The notes under the pieces: generated by a model | What the model was told of the DNA's origin: nothing | Databases searched by the model: none | What the model saw: only the letters and a program-made list of their open reading frames with translations | Shown: positions 17,463 through 26,982 of the stretch, piece by piece | How the letters are laid out: every line of letters starts with the position of its first letter | How positions within the stretch are numbered: position 1 is the first letter of the stretch | Position numbers and translations under genes: made by a program | Origin: an uncultured Tateyamaria sp. | GTDB lineage: Bacteria; Pseudomonadota; Alphaproteobacteria; Rhodobacterales; Rhodobacteraceae | Assembly (NCBI RefSeq): GCF_947503045.1 | Contig: NZ_CANNCF010000002.1 | Span: 434,001 to 498,000 of the forward strand | Direction of reading: 5' to 3' | Length of the DNA: 64,000 nucleotides

Positions 17463-18394
17463 GCGCACTTGGCCTCGATCGCCTCCCAGATCTTTTCGGC
17501 GATGTTGACACCGTCAAAGCGCTCAAGCTCCTGAATGCCGGTGGGCGAGGTCACATTGATCTCGGTCAGGTAATCGCCAATCACGTCGATCCCGACAAAG
17601 ACCTGACCGCGCTCTTTCAACAACGGACCAATTCGGGCACAGATTTCCAGATCACGCTCGGCCAGGCCAATCTTTTCCGGACGGCCGCCGACATGCATGT
17701 TCGAGCGGGTCTCTCCGGCGGCCGGGATACGGTTGATGGCCCCAACGGCGGCGCCGTCTACAAGGATCACACGCTTGTCGCCATTGCTGACGTCCGGCAG
17801 GAATTTCTGCACGATCAGCGGCTCGCGGCTGAAGCCCGTGAACAATTCGTGCAGCGAAGACAGGTTGCGGTCGTTGGCATCCAGACGGAACACTCCCGCC
17901 CCGCCATTGCCGTAAAGGGGCTTGAGGATGACGTCGCCATGCTCGGCCTTGAAGGCCTTGATGGTGTCCAGATCGCGGGCGATGGTTGTGGGGGGCGTGA
18001 GATCGGGAAAATCCAGCACCAACAGCTTTTCGGGATAGTTGCGGACCCAGAACGGGTCGTTGACGACCAAAGCATGGCCTTTCAACCGGTCGAGCAAGTG
18101 GGTCGATGTGATGTAGTGCATGTCAAAGGGTGGGTCCTGGCGCAGCCAGACAACGTCGAAATCGGTCAGATCAACCTCGCGCATTTCCGACAGCTGCGCA
18201 TGTTCGCCTTGCACGCGCTGGACCGTGAAATCCTGACCGCGCGCGGTGATGCGGCCCTGCTGATAGGCCAGTTGATCGGGAGAGTAGAAAAACAGGCTGT
18301 GCCCGCGCGCCTGGGCCTCTTCGGCAAGACGAAAGCTGCTGTCAGCATTGATATCAACGTCCCCGATCGGGTCCATCTGAAAGGCGATCTTCAT
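17459..18394 (-). CDS. gshB: Glutathione synthetase
   Basis: ATP-grasp ligase of 311 aa that joins gamma-glutamylcysteine and glycine. The prokaryotic GSH-synthase order is present: N-terminal MDPIGDVDINADSS typical for GshB, the PPFDMHYI loop, LKPLYGNGGAGVFR for ATP binding, and the C-terminal GIDVIGDYLTEINVTSPTG with metal-binding residues and the substrate-contacting VTSPTG. It follows yraN after 110 bp on the same strand and overlaps the esterase gene by 4 bp. Confidence 0.96.
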   Translation of the reverse strand: MKIAFQMDPIGDVDINADSSFRLAEEAQARGHSLFFYSPDQLAYQQGRITARGQDFTVQRVQGEHAQLSEMREVDLTDFDVVWLRQDPPFDMHYITSTHLLDRLKGHALVVNDPFWVRNYPEKLLVLDFPDLTPPTTIARDLDTIKAFKAEHGDVILKPLYGNGGAGVFRLDANDRNLSSLHELFTGFSREPLIVQKFLPDVSNGDKRVILVDGAAVGAINRIPAAGETRSNMHVGGRPEKIGLAERDLEICARIGPLLKERGQVFVGIDVIGDYLTEINVTSPTGIQELERFDGVNIAEKIWEAIEAKCA

Positions 18395-18460
18395 GGCGCA
18401 TCTCCGGCATATGACCTGCCCTAGATGGCGTAGCGATGCGGCCTGTGCAATGGCGAAGGG

Positions 18461-18476
18461 GTGCGCAAATGCGCAC
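18461..18476. other. Short hairpin between yraN and gshB
   Basis: GTGCGC and GCGCAC pair around AAAT. With no following T-run it is unlikely to be an efficient terminator. It sits in the 110-bp spacer on the way from yraN to gshB and may mark a processing or attenuation point. Confidence 0.3.
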
Positions 18477-18504
18477 TGGCACGTGCAAGGGCTGACCTAG
18501 CCGG

Positions 18505-18927
18505 TCAGACCCAGCCGCAAAACGCGTTCTCAAGGACCGACACCTGACCGTGCTGATCCATCAGTGCCACGTCAAAGCGGATATCCGTCAGGTTGCCCAT
18601 CGGGCGGGTGCCGACATATTCATCTGCAGTGGCGAACAGGCGGCGCACCTGCGCCGGGGTGATATGCGACATTGCCGCCTCAAAACTGCGACTTTTCTTC
18701 ACCTCGACCAACACGACGCCGGGACCATCCGCAAAAATCAGATCAATCTCGCCGCGCTTGCCGCGCCAGCGCATGTCCAGAAGGGCATAACCGCGTGCAC
18801 GATAATCGGCTGCCACAGCGTCCTCGGCGGCCAGCCCGGCCAGATACGACATGCGCCCCCGGTTTTCACGATCCAGCGCAACAGCGCACCCGGTTTCAAA
18901 ATCGCGGGCAGCAGGTGCATAGGTCAT
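18505..18927 (-). CDS. YraN family (UPF0102) endonuclease-like protein
   Basis: Protein of 140 aa with the restriction-endonuclease-like core of UPF0102: GEIDLI near residue 59 supplies the acidic residue and VEVKKS near 74 the ExK part of the active site, with an upstream Glu in the AAEDAVA segment. The biological role is not established; it may act on Holliday-type structures. The start at 18927 has AAGGAT upstream. An internal Met at residue 26 would give the more common short N-terminus. The gene directly follows rsmI by 14 bp, a very frequent pairing in bacteria. Confidence 0.88.
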   Translation of the reverse strand: MTYAPAARDFETGCAVALDRENRGRMSYLAGLAAEDAVAADYRARGYALLDMRWRGKRGEIDLIFADGPGVVLVEVKKSRSFEAAMSHITPAQVRRLFATADEYVGTRPMGNLTDIRFDVALMDQHGQVSVLENAFCGWV

Positions 18928-18941
18928 GATGTTATCCTTGT

Positions 18942-19799
18942 TCAGTCGCGGGCGAGGGCAAGCGCCTGCTGATAGACTTGTCGTTTGGGCACACCCAGAG
19001 TTTCGGCAACAAAAGCCGCCGCATCCTTCACAGACATATCCCGCAGTGCTGACTCTAGGGCCGATTCGATGTCTTTTTCATTAACAGCCACCGCTTCACC
19101 GCGCCCGATCAGGACAACGATCTCGCCCTTGACGCTCGCCGACGCATAGTGATCCGCCAGTTCGCCCAGCGTGCCCTGCCGGGTTTCCTCGAATTTCTTG
19201 GTCAGCTCGCGGCACACGCTTGCCGGTCTGTCCGCGCCAAAAACAGCCGCTGCGTCCCCCAGCAACGCGCCCAACCGCTTGGGCGATTCATACAACACCA
19301 ACGTTGCCTTCACGCCCATCAAGTCGGCGAGCGCGGCCTTGCGCGCGCTGCGGCTCGCTGGCAGGAACCCGGCAAAGTGAAAGGCATCCGTCCCCTGCCC
19401 GCCCACGACCAAAGCCGTCAGAACCGCGGATGGGCCCGGCGCGCAGGTCACCGCGACCCCGGCTTCACGCGCAGCGCGCGCCAGTTCAAACCCCGGATCC
19501 GCGATCAGCGGCATCCCGGCTTCGGATGCATAGGCCACGCTTTCTCCCGCCCGCGCACGCGCCACCAAACGCGCCACAAGGTTGCCTTTTGTGTGATCAT
19601 GCAACGCTTCGATCCATCGCTCTCCAAGCGGCACGCCGTGAATGTCCATCAATTTGCGCAGGGATCGCGTGTCTTCGGCCACCAGCACATCGGCCGACGC
19701 CAGCACATCCAGCGCCCTGAGCGTAATGTCGCGCGCCGTCCCGATGGGCACCCCGACAAACCACAGTCCGCCGCTCAGAACGACCTTGATATGATTCAA
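18942..19799 (-). CDS. rsmI: 16S rRNA 2'-O-methyltransferase RsmI
   Basis: SAM-dependent tetrapyrrole-methylase-fold enzyme (285 aa) that methylates the ribose of C1402 in 16S rRNA. Visible signatures are GLWFVGVPIG at the N-terminus, ADVLVAEDTR, ASEAGMPLIADPG, the GPSAVLTALVVGG loop and LYESPKR. The frame begins with TTG; no better ATG exists before the conserved VPIG motif. Divergent from the lipoprotein gene at 19889, with which it shares an 89-bp intergenic region; yraN follows. Confidence 0.94.
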   Translation of the reverse strand: MNHIKVVLSGGLWFVGVPIGTARDITLRALDVLASADVLVAEDTRSLRKLMDIHGVPLGERWIEALHDHTKGNLVARLVARARAGESVAYASEAGMPLIADPGFELARAAREAGVAVTCAPGPSAVLTALVVGGQGTDAFHFAGFLPASRSARKAALADLMGVKATLVLYESPKRLGALLGDAAAVFGADRPASVCRELTKKFEETRQGTLGELADHYASASVKGEIVVLIGRGEAVAVNEKDIESALESALRDMSVKDAAAFVAETLGVPKRQVYQQALALARD

Positions 19800-19888
19800 C
19801 GCTGGACCCGCCTTTTTGTACGTTTATGATCCGCCCAAATGGAGCGGGCCAAAAGTGCACCGCCCGGGACAGCTGGGAGAGAGTTATC

Positions 19889-21079
19889 ATGTTTGCGTTT
19901 TTCAGGTCTCTGCGCAAGGCAGCACGCCGCGCCATCCTGCCATTCGCCGCCCTTGCCTTGGCGGCCTGCGACCCCGCGGCCATCAGTGGTTTGACCGGTG
20001 GAGGCGGCGGGCCCGCCATCGACGCCACCAAGCCCGTGCCCGTCGCCCTGCTTGTCCCGCGCGGGTCAGGGCAGGCCAGCGACGACCTTCTGGCCCAAAA
20101 CCTCGAAAACGCCGCGCGGCTTGCGATGCGCAGCCTCAACGGCGTCGAAATCGACCTGCGGGTCTATGGCACAGCCGGAAACGCGCAAACAGCAGCGAGT
20201 CAAGCGGCATCCGCAATCAATGACGGCGCGCAGATCATCATCGGCCCGCTTTACGCCGAAGCGGCCAACGCAGCGGGCGTTGCGGCGGCCTCTGCCGGGA
20301 TCAACGTGCTGGCCTTTTCCAACAACCCCACCATCGCGGGCGGCAATGTCTTTGTGCTGGGGGCGACCTTTGACAACACGGCCAACCGGCTGGTCAGCTA
20401 CGCAACCTCACAAGGGCGCAAACGGATAGTTGTGGTGCATGCCGACGACGTGGCCGGGCAGTTGGGGCGCAACGCCATCAGTCAGGCCATCGCGCGCAAT
20501 GGCGCCTCGCTCGCCGGGACAGTCGACTATCCCCTGTCGCAACAGGGCCTGATCGCGGCCGTACCACGGGTCAAGGCAACCGTGGACAATTCCGGGGCGG
20601 ACAGCGTGTTCCTGACCGCCGCCCCATCCGCGGGCTTGCCGCTGTTGACCCAGCTGTTGCCCGAGGCGGGTGTGTCGACAACCGCCACCCAGTATATCGG
20701 TCTGACACGTTGGGATGTTCCGTCACAAACGCTGGACCTGCCGGGCGTGCAAGGGGGCTGGTTCACCCTGCCTGACCCGAACCGCAGTGCGGCCTTCAAC
20801 AGCCAGTACCAGGCGGCCTATGGCAGTGCGCCACACCCGCTGGCCGGGCTGGCCTTTGACGGGATCGCCGCGATCGGGGCCCTTGTCAGCCGTGGCAATT
20901 CCAATGCGCTGTCGCGCTCTGCGCTGACCCAAGGGTCGGGGTTCCAGGGCGCATCGGGCATCTTCCGTCTGCGCGGGGATGGCACCAACGAACGGGGTCT
21001 GGCCGTCGCCACAGTGCGCAACAACCAGGTCGCGATCATCAGCCCCGCACCTTCCGGCTTTGGCGGGTCCGGGTTCTGA
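19889..21079 (+). CDS. LpoA-like penicillin-binding protein activator lipoprotein
   Basis: Predicted outer-membrane or periplasmic lipoprotein of 396 aa. The N-terminus is a lipoprotein signal with the lipobox LALAAC, lipidated Cys at about residue 31, then a Gly-rich linker and a periplasmic-binding-protein type I fold (Leu/Ile/Val-binding-like, here VALLVPRGSG onward, with IIIGPLYAEAA). Gamma-proteobacterial LpoA stimulates PBP1A; in alphaproteobacteria the role is inferred. GGAGAGAG 5-12 bp upstream supports the ATG at 19889 over the in-frame ATG at 19826. Divergent from rsmI, as lpoA is in enterobacteria, and followed 28 bp later by glnD. Confidence 0.85.
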   Translation: MFAFFRSLRKAARRAILPFAALALAACDPAAISGLTGGGGGPAIDATKPVPVALLVPRGSGQASDDLLAQNLENAARLAMRSLNGVEIDLRVYGTAGNAQTAASQAASAINDGAQIIIGPLYAEAANAAGVAAASAGINVLAFSNNPTIAGGNVFVLGATFDNTANRLVSYATSQGRKRIVVVHADDVAGQLGRNAISQAIARNGASLAGTVDYPLSQQGLIAAVPRVKATVDNSGADSVFLTAAPSAGLPLLTQLLPEAGVSTTATQYIGLTRWDVPSQTLDLPGVQGGWFTLPDPNRSAAFNSQYQAAYGSAPHPLAGLAFDGIAAIGALVSRGNSNALSRSALTQGSGFQGASGIFRLRGDGTNERGLAVATVRNNQVAIISPAPSGFGGSGF

Positions 21080-21107
21080 ACCGGCGCGCGCCCAAAAAGA
21101 GTACGCT

Positions 21108-23879
21108 GTGACCAAACCTGCGATTGATACGCCGGTTAAGCCTGCGCCAAACCTGATCTGTGCTGCGCCCGACATCTTTGACGGCGCAGCCTTTGATGCA
21201 GCACTCAAGGCAGCGATCGCGAACAAGGAAAAGAGCGCGCGGACAAGCCTGTTGGACCACCTGAAGGCGGCCCAGAAACAGGGGCGGGCCCGGATTGCGG
21301 ACGCCTTTCGCGCCGACCCGTATCAGTCGCGCCCCACCACGCAAGCCTATTGCCATCTCACCGATTGCCTTGTGGATGCAGCCTTTCGCACGGCCCAGCG
21401 CCTGCTGCACCCCAACCCGAACCCGACCAAGGGCGAACGGATCGCCCTACTAGCCGTGGGCGGCTATGGGCGCGGCGAAATGGCCCCTTTTTCGGATGTC
21501 GATCTGCTGTTCCTGACGCCTTACAAGATCACCCCATGGGCCGAAAGCGTGATCGAGGCGACCCTCTACATGCTCTGGGACCTCAAGCTGAAGGTCGGCC
21601 ATTCCAGCCGCACGGTGCAGGATTGCATCCGGCTGGGGGGCGAGGATTTCACAATCCGCACAGCGATGCTGGAACACCGGTTCCTGCTGGGGGATCAGGA
21701 CCTCGCCAGCGCACTCGACACCCGGCTGCGGGCCGACCTGTTTCAGGGAACCGAACGCGAGTTCATCGGTGCCAAGCTGGCCGAACGCGATGCGCGCCAC
21801 CTGCGGCAGGGGCAACGCTATGTGGTTGAGCCCAATGTGAAAGAGGGCAAAGGGGGCTTGCGCGATCTGCAATCCCTGTTCTGGATCGGCAAGTATATCT
21901 ACAAGGTGCAGGACGCCGCCGAACTGGTGCCGCTGGGTCTGTTCACGCAGGAAGAATTCCATTCTTTCGTCAAGGCCGAGGATTTCCTCTGGGCCGTGCG
22001 CTGCCACCTGCATCTGCTGACCGGGCGGCCCACCGAACAGCTGACATTCGACATGCAGGTCGCCGTGGCCGAGGCCATGGGATATCAGGACAAGGCCGGG
22101 CGGCGCGGCGTCGAAATCTTCATGCAGACCTATTTTCTGGCGGCCACCGACGTGGGCGACCTGACGCGCATCTTCCTCACCGGGCTCGAGGCGGTGCACC
22201 TCAAGGACGAACCGCTGCTGGAACGGCTGTTCAAGCGCAAACCCCGGATCAAACCCGGCTTTGAAGTGATCCACAACCGGATCGCCATCGCGGATGACGT
22301 CGCCTTTCTTGCGGACAAACTGAACCTCCTGCGCATCTTCGAAGAGGCGTTGCGCACCGGCATGCTGATCCACCCGGACGCAATGCGGCTGATCAAATCC
22401 AACCTGTCGCTGATCGACGAAGAGATGCGCACCACCCCCGAGGCCCAGCGCATCTTTGTTGATCTGCTGCTGAAACACGGCAACCCGGAACGGGCGCTCA
22501 GGCGGATGAACGAGTTGGGCGTGCTGGCCGCCTTCATCCCCGAATTCAAACACATCGTGGCGATGATGCAGTTCAATATGTACCACTCCTACACGGTGGA
22601 CGAACACACGATCCAATGCATCGCGCAGCTGGCGATGATAGAGAAAAACGAACTGGTCGAAGACCTGCCCGTCGCCTCGTCGATCCTCAAACGCGGGGTG
22701 AACCGCAAGGTGCTCTATGTGGCACTGCTGCTGCACGACATCGGCAAGGGCCGCCCCGAGGATCACGCCATTCTGGGCGCGCAAATGGTGCGCAAAATCG
22801 CACCGCGCCTTGGTCTGAAACAGGACGAGGTCGACACCATCGAGTGGCTGGTGCGCTATCATTTGTTGATGTCGGACATGGCTCAGAAACGCGACATCGC
22901 CGACCCGCGCACCGTGCGCGACTTTGCCAAGGCGGTGCAGACAGTCAAACGGCTCGACCTGCTCTGTGTGCTCACGGTCTGCGACATTCGCGGCGTCGGG
23001 CCCAACGTGTGGAACAACTGGAAGGCGGTGCTGATCCGTGCGCTCTACCGTCAGACCAAGCGGGCGCTCGAGGACGGGATGGAGGCGCTGACGCGCGAAG
23101 GTCGCGGCACAGTGGCCAAGAAGGCACTGCGCGACGCGCTGTCAGACTGGCCCCGCAAGGACCTGCAGATCGAAACCGCGCGTCATTACGAACCCTATTG
23201 GCAAGGGTTGCATGTGACGGCCCACGTGGCCTTTGCCAACCTGCTGCGCAACACGGACGAGGACAAGATCGGCATCGATCTGCACCCGGACGAGGACCGC
23301 GACGCCACCCGCATCTGCTTTGTCATGCCCGATCACCACGGCATCTTTGCCCGGCTCACCGGGGCGCTGGCGCTGGTCGGGGCCAATGTGGTCGATGCAC
23401 GCAGCTACACCACCAAGGACGGGTTCATCACCGATGCGTTCTGGGTGCAGGACGCCGACGGCAACCCCTATGATCCCGCCCGCCTGCCCCGGCTGCGCAA
23501 GATGATCGAACGCACGCTGGCGGGCGAAGTCATCACTCGCGAGGCCATGCGCGACCGCGACAAGATCAAGAAACGCGAAAAGGCGTTCAAGGTCCCGACC
23601 CACATCACTTTCGACAACGATGGCTCGGACATCTACACCATCATCGAGGTCGACACCCGCGACCGCGCCGGGCTGCTGCACGATCTGACGCGCACGCTGG
23701 CGGCCAGCAACGTCTACATCGCCAATGCAGTGATCGCGACCTATGGCGAACAGGTGGTCGACACGTTCTACGTCAAGGACATGTTCGGGCTGAAATACTT
23801 CTCGGAAAGCAAGCAGGCGAGCCTTGAGAAAAAGCTGCGCGCCGCCATCGCCGAAGGGACAGAGCGGGCCGGGGGCTAG
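21108..23879 (+). CDS. glnD: Bifunctional [protein-PII] uridylyltransferase / uridylyl-removing enzyme
   Basis: Nitrogen-status sensor of 923 aa that uridylylates PII proteins when glutamine is low and removes UMP when it is high. Domains in order: nucleotidyltransferase with GGYGRGEM at about 118 and the DVD acidic pair, the GlnD adaptor helical domain, an HD hydrolase (LLHDIGKGRPEDH near 540), and two C-terminal ACT domains (about 735 and 850) that bind glutamine. The GTG start at 21108 gives the usual N-terminus; the open frame extends further upstream into the lipoprotein gene. Its TAG abuts the stop of the convergent VOC gene with no spacer. Confidence 0.96.
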   Translation: MTKPAIDTPVKPAPNLICAAPDIFDGAAFDAALKAAIANKEKSARTSLLDHLKAAQKQGRARIADAFRADPYQSRPTTQAYCHLTDCLVDAAFRTAQRLLHPNPNPTKGERIALLAVGGYGRGEMAPFSDVDLLFLTPYKITPWAESVIEATLYMLWDLKLKVGHSSRTVQDCIRLGGEDFTIRTAMLEHRFLLGDQDLASALDTRLRADLFQGTEREFIGAKLAERDARHLRQGQRYVVEPNVKEGKGGLRDLQSLFWIGKYIYKVQDAAELVPLGLFTQEEFHSFVKAEDFLWAVRCHLHLLTGRPTEQLTFDMQVAVAEAMGYQDKAGRRGVEIFMQTYFLAATDVGDLTRIFLTGLEAVHLKDEPLLERLFKRKPRIKPGFEVIHNRIAIADDVAFLADKLNLLRIFEEALRTGMLIHPDAMRLIKSNLSLIDEEMRTTPEAQRIFVDLLLKHGNPERALRRMNELGVLAAFIPEFKHIVAMMQFNMYHSYTVDEHTIQCIAQLAMIEKNELVEDLPVASSILKRGVNRKVLYVALLLHDIGKGRPEDHAILGAQMVRKIAPRLGLKQDEVDTIEWLVRYHLLMSDMAQKRDIADPRTVRDFAKAVQTVKRLDLLCVLTVCDIRGVGPNVWNNWKAVLIRALYRQTKRALEDGMEALTREGRGTVAKKALRDALSDWPRKDLQIETARHYEPYWQGLHVTAHVAFANLLRNTDEDKIGIDLHPDEDRDATRICFVMPDHHGIFARLTGALALVGANVVDARSYTTKDGFITDAFWVQDADGNPYDPARLPRLRKMIERTLAGEVITREAMRDRDKIKKREKAFKVPTHITFDNDGSDIYTIIEVDTRDRAGLLHDLTRTLAASNVYIANAVIATYGEQVVDTFYVKDMFGLKYFSESKQASLEKKLRAAIAEGTERAGG

Positions 23880-24296
23880 CTACCCGTCGCGCCCCGGCTC
23901 ATTCGGATCGCTTGAGAATACAGCGATCTTGTTGCCCTGCGGGTCGCGCAAGTAGCTGACATAAAAATTGGGGCCATAAGACGCGCGAAAGCCCGGTTGC
24001 CCCTCATCAGACCCACCCGCCGCCAGTGCTGCGGCATGCAAATCGCGCACTTGCTGCTGGCTCTTGGCCTCAAAGGCCACCATGGTCCCGTTCCCGGCTG
24101 ATGCGGGGCGGCCATCAAAGGTCGGCTTGACGTAGAAATCCGGATGGATGGGCGACTGCCCCGGCGGCACGGGCAGGGCAAAGCTCAGACCCTCCAGCCC
24201 TTCCTCCAACCCGTAGCCAAGGGCGGGCAGGAAGGCCGAATAAAACCGCTTGGCGCGGGCGATGTCATCCACACCGACGGTGACATAGGCAATCAT
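23880..24296 (-). CDS. VOC family (glyoxalase/bleomycin-resistance-like) protein
   Basis: Small metalloenzyme-fold protein of 138 aa with the two beta-alpha-beta-beta-beta modules of the vicinal-oxygen-chelate family; the start IAYVTVGVDDIARAKRFY and end YLRDPQGNKIAVF are typical. Its substrate is unknown. It reads toward glnD, and the two stop codons are immediately adjacent (CTAGCTA). The terminator of the TRAP operon lies about 60 bp upstream of its start. Confidence 0.8.
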   Translation of the reverse strand: MIAYVTVGVDDIARAKRFYSAFLPALGYGLEEGLEGLSFALPVPPGQSPIHPDFYVKPTFDGRPASAGNGTMVAFEAKSQQQVRDLHAAALAAGGSDEGQPGFRASYGPNFYVSYLRDPQGNKIAVFSSDPNEPGRDG

Positions 24297-24356
24297 GCGG
24301 TAGGCTCCCTTTCCGGACAGCGGTTTGGCGCACTCCTATCACCACCCCGGAACACG

Positions 24357-24387
24357 AAAAAGGCCGCCCCGGATCGGAGCGGCCTTT
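24357..24387 (-). terminator. Rho-independent terminator of the dctP-ending operon
   Basis: AAAGGCCGC (24359-24367) pairs with GCGGCCTTT (24379-24387), and on the minus strand the stem runs into a T-run at 24361-24357. A second stem, GGCGGGCG with CGCCCGCC around TGT (24396-24414), lies between this one and the dctP stop. The arrangement is a strong operon end for the cassette transcribed from about 30247. Confidence 0.85.
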
Positions 24388-24418
24388 CCAGTAAGGCGGG
24401 CGTGTCGCCCGCCCCGCT

Positions 24419-25477
24419 TTAGTTCAGATCTGCGTCGCGGGCGGCATTCACATCCGCTTCGGCCGCAGCAACAGCCGCTGTCAGTGCGTCAAAGATTTCG
24501 GGGCCACGGGCCACGTTTTCCTTGAACCAGTCATAGACCGGTGTCGCCGCTTCGGCGAAGGCTGCCTTTTGCGCAGGTGTCGGCACGTAAAGGTCACCGC
24601 CACCGGCCACGAACTCTTCGTAGGCGGCGATCGACTTGCGCTTGGGCGAGGCGAATGTGGCCTGTTGCAGGGCATAGAACCCATCCACCACAACGCGGCG
24701 CATGTCCTCGGGCATCGCCATGAAGTTCTGGTTGCTCATCCACCACAGCGCACCCATGTAGGCATGGCCGTCCAGAGTGACATATTGCAGACCCGCATCA
24801 GGGAATTTCATGCCCATGATGTCGGTGATGCCGTTCTTTGAGCCTTCAACAACGCCCGTCTGGAACGAGGTGAACAGCTCAGGCCACGGGATCGGAGTCG
24901 GGGACGCACCAAGCGCCTTGACCAGTTCCTGCGGCAGGTCCGCAACCACGGTACGGATCTTCAGACCATCCATGTCCGCAGGCTCGGCCACGCGGCGTTT
25001 GGTGTTGGCAAAGTTGCGCCAGCCACCAGTGTTGCCCACGGTCATCAGACGGATTGCATCACCGGAATCCTCAAGCGCCATGTCGCGCAGCGTGCGGGTG
25101 AAGTCACCCGACAGCACATGCTCGGCAATTCGGTCATCCGCCATCAGGTAGGGCAGATCGAGGACCTGCACGTAAGGAAAGATGCCCGACGCGCCGCCGG
25201 AGGTGGAGATGTAGACGTCGATAGACCCATCCGCGACACCCTGAAGGCACTCCGCACCGTTGCTGCACAGCTGCGTGCCGATGAACAATTCTACGGCGAT
25301 GGCACCGTTGCTGGCCGCCTCGACATAGTTCTTGAACACCACGAGACCGTCATAGTCTTCGTCGTTCTCGTTCGAGTTGGCCGTGGCGCGGATCGTGTAT
25401 TCCTGCGCGGTCGCCATCATGGCAGAGCCCGCGACCAGCGCGGCGCCCATGAGGGTTTTGAGGGTTGTATTGAGCAT
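24419..25477 (-). CDS. dctP: TRAP transporter substrate-binding protein, DctP family
   Basis: Periplasmic solute-binding protein of 352 aa with a Sec signal peptide (about 1-24, cleavage after MATAQ). The DctP-type ligand Arg is expected in the LKIRTV stretch near residue 172, with NTGGWRNFAN and PIPWPELFTSFQTGVVEG as other family stretches. Such proteins deliver small anionic solutes to the DctQM permease encoded just upstream. The ligand is not readable from sequence, but the co-transcribed sulfonate monooxygenase suggests an organosulfonate. It is the last gene before the terminator. Confidence 0.93.
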   Translation of the reverse strand: MLNTTLKTLMGAALVAGSAMMATAQEYTIRATANSNENDEDYDGLVVFKNYVEAASNGAIAVELFIGTQLCSNGAECLQGVADGSIDVYISTSGGASGIFPYVQVLDLPYLMADDRIAEHVLSGDFTRTLRDMALEDSGDAIRLMTVGNTGGWRNFANTKRRVAEPADMDGLKIRTVVADLPQELVKALGASPTPIPWPELFTSFQTGVVEGSKNGITDIMGMKFPDAGLQYVTLDGHAYMGALWWMSNQNFMAMPEDMRRVVVDGFYALQQATFASPKRKSIAAYEEFVAGGGDLYVPTPAQKAAFAEAATPVYDWFKENVARGPEIFDALTAAVAAAEADVNAARDADLN

Positions 25478-25509
25478 GTATTTGGTTCCTCCCGTTATGT
25501 CTCAATCGT

Positions 25510-26982
25510 TTAGTTTGCAAACCCCGTCAGGCGGGGAATGGTCATGGATATGGCCGGTACGTATGTAATCAGAAAGATGACAGCAATTTCGATCGCAAGG
25601 AAAGGCAAGATCGCCTTTGCAATGGTTTCCACCTTCTCCCGACTGACCGCAGCAGCCACGAATAGCACAAGCCCCATGGGCGGCGTCGCCAGCCCGACGG
25701 TCAGGTTGACGCTCATGATGATGGCGAAGTGGATCGGATCGACACCCAGATCGGTAAAGATCGGCGCAAGGATCGGCCCCAGAATGATGATCGCCGGCCC
25801 CGCATCAAGGAACATGCCCACAATGAACAAGAGCAGGTTGATCAGGAACAGCAGGATCAGCGGGTTTTCCGACAGCGTCAGAATGTAATCCGCCAGAATC
25901 TGCGGCGCGTAGGACAGCGACACAACCGTCTTGAACGCCATAGCAGCCCCGACCAGCAAAAGCACGATGGCAGATGTCAGGCCCGCCCGGCTCAGGATGT
26001 CAGGCAGGTCTTTCAGGGACATGGTGCGCAGCACGAAAAAGGCGACAAACACCGCGTAGGCCACAGCAACGGCGGCCGCTTCTGTCGGGGTGAACACGCC
26101 GCCAAGGATACCACCAAGGATCAGCACAGGTGTCTGCAACGGCACGATGGCGCGTTTGCAGATGGTGCGGAATTCCGAACTCACCAAAGTGCGCAGCGCC
26201 AGCATCAGCGCATGGGCTGCCGCAATCGAACCCGCCAATGTCGCCCAGTTCATCGCCGCCGACCCGTCAGGCAATGGCGCGATGGACCAGATCAACACAC
26301 CAAGGTTCAACCGCACGAGGATGAAGGACACCCACTGCTCCAACGGCTTCAGCTCGACCCCGTCAAACTCGACCCGCTTGGCGGCAGGCAGGTTGTAGTG
26401 ATCCGCCGTCAGGCGCACCATGACCATCAGACCGACGCCCACAAGAACCCCCGGCACGATGCCCGCAAGGAACAGGGCCGCAACGCTTTCGCCCATCACG
26501 TAGGCATAAATGATCATGATGCCGCTCGGCGGAATGATCGGCCCGATCACCGAACTCGCGGCGGTGATCGCTGCGGCATAGCGGCGGGTATAGCCCTCTT
26601 TCTCCATCGCAGGGATCAGCATCGAGCCCAGCGCCGAGGTGTCGGCCACGGCAGACCCCGAAAGCCCCGCAAACAGGATCGAGGACAGGATGTTCACCTG
26701 CGCAAGACCACCACGCAGGTGGCCCATCAAGGCTTGGGAGAATTGGACAAGGCGGATCGTGATCCCGCCCTTGTTCATCATCTCGCCCGCCAGCATGAAG
26801 AACGGGATAGCCATCAGCGGAAAGCTGTCCATGCCGTTGTAAACATTGCGGTAAAGCAGGGTGAGGTCTTTTTCCTGACCGTTCAGCCACAAAAGCAGAC
26901 CGGGCGCGGCCAGAAGGCCAAAGAACACCGGCAGGCCAATCAGAAGGAACAGCAGGAAAAGCGGAAGAAACCAGATCAGCAT
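25510..26982 (-). CDS. dctM: TRAP transporter large permease, DctM family
   Basis: Inner-membrane permease of 490 aa with about 12-14 hydrophobic helices. DctM signatures include the N-terminal LIGLPVFFGLL, GLSGSAVADTSALGSMLIPAMEKEGY, and the IIPPSGIMIIYA loop. The Na+-coupled transport step occurs in this subunit. It directly adjoins dctQ (stop-to-start distance zero) and is separated from dctP by 32 bp. A long central insertion with GVELKPLEQW is slightly unusual and makes the protein longer than the typical 430 aa. Confidence 0.93.
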   Translation of the reverse strand: MLIWFLPLFLLFLLIGLPVFFGLLAAPGLLLWLNGQEKDLTLLYRNVYNGMDSFPLMAIPFFMLAGEMMNKGGITIRLVQFSQALMGHLRGGLAQVNILSSILFAGLSGSAVADTSALGSMLIPAMEKEGYTRRYAAAITAASSVIGPIIPPSGIMIIYAYVMGESVAALFLAGIVPGVLVGVGLMVMVRLTADHYNLPAAKRVEFDGVELKPLEQWVSFILVRLNLGVLIWSIAPLPDGSAAMNWATLAGSIAAAHALMLALRTLVSSEFRTICKRAIVPLQTPVLILGGILGGVFTPTEAAAVAVAYAVFVAFFVLRTMSLKDLPDILSRAGLTSAIVLLLVGAAMAFKTVVSLSYAPQILADYILTLSENPLILLFLINLLLFIVGMFLDAGPAIIILGPILAPIFTDLGVDPIHFAIIMSVNLTVGLATPPMGLVLFVAAAVSREKVETIAKAILPFLAIEIAVIFLITYVPAISMTIPRLTGFAN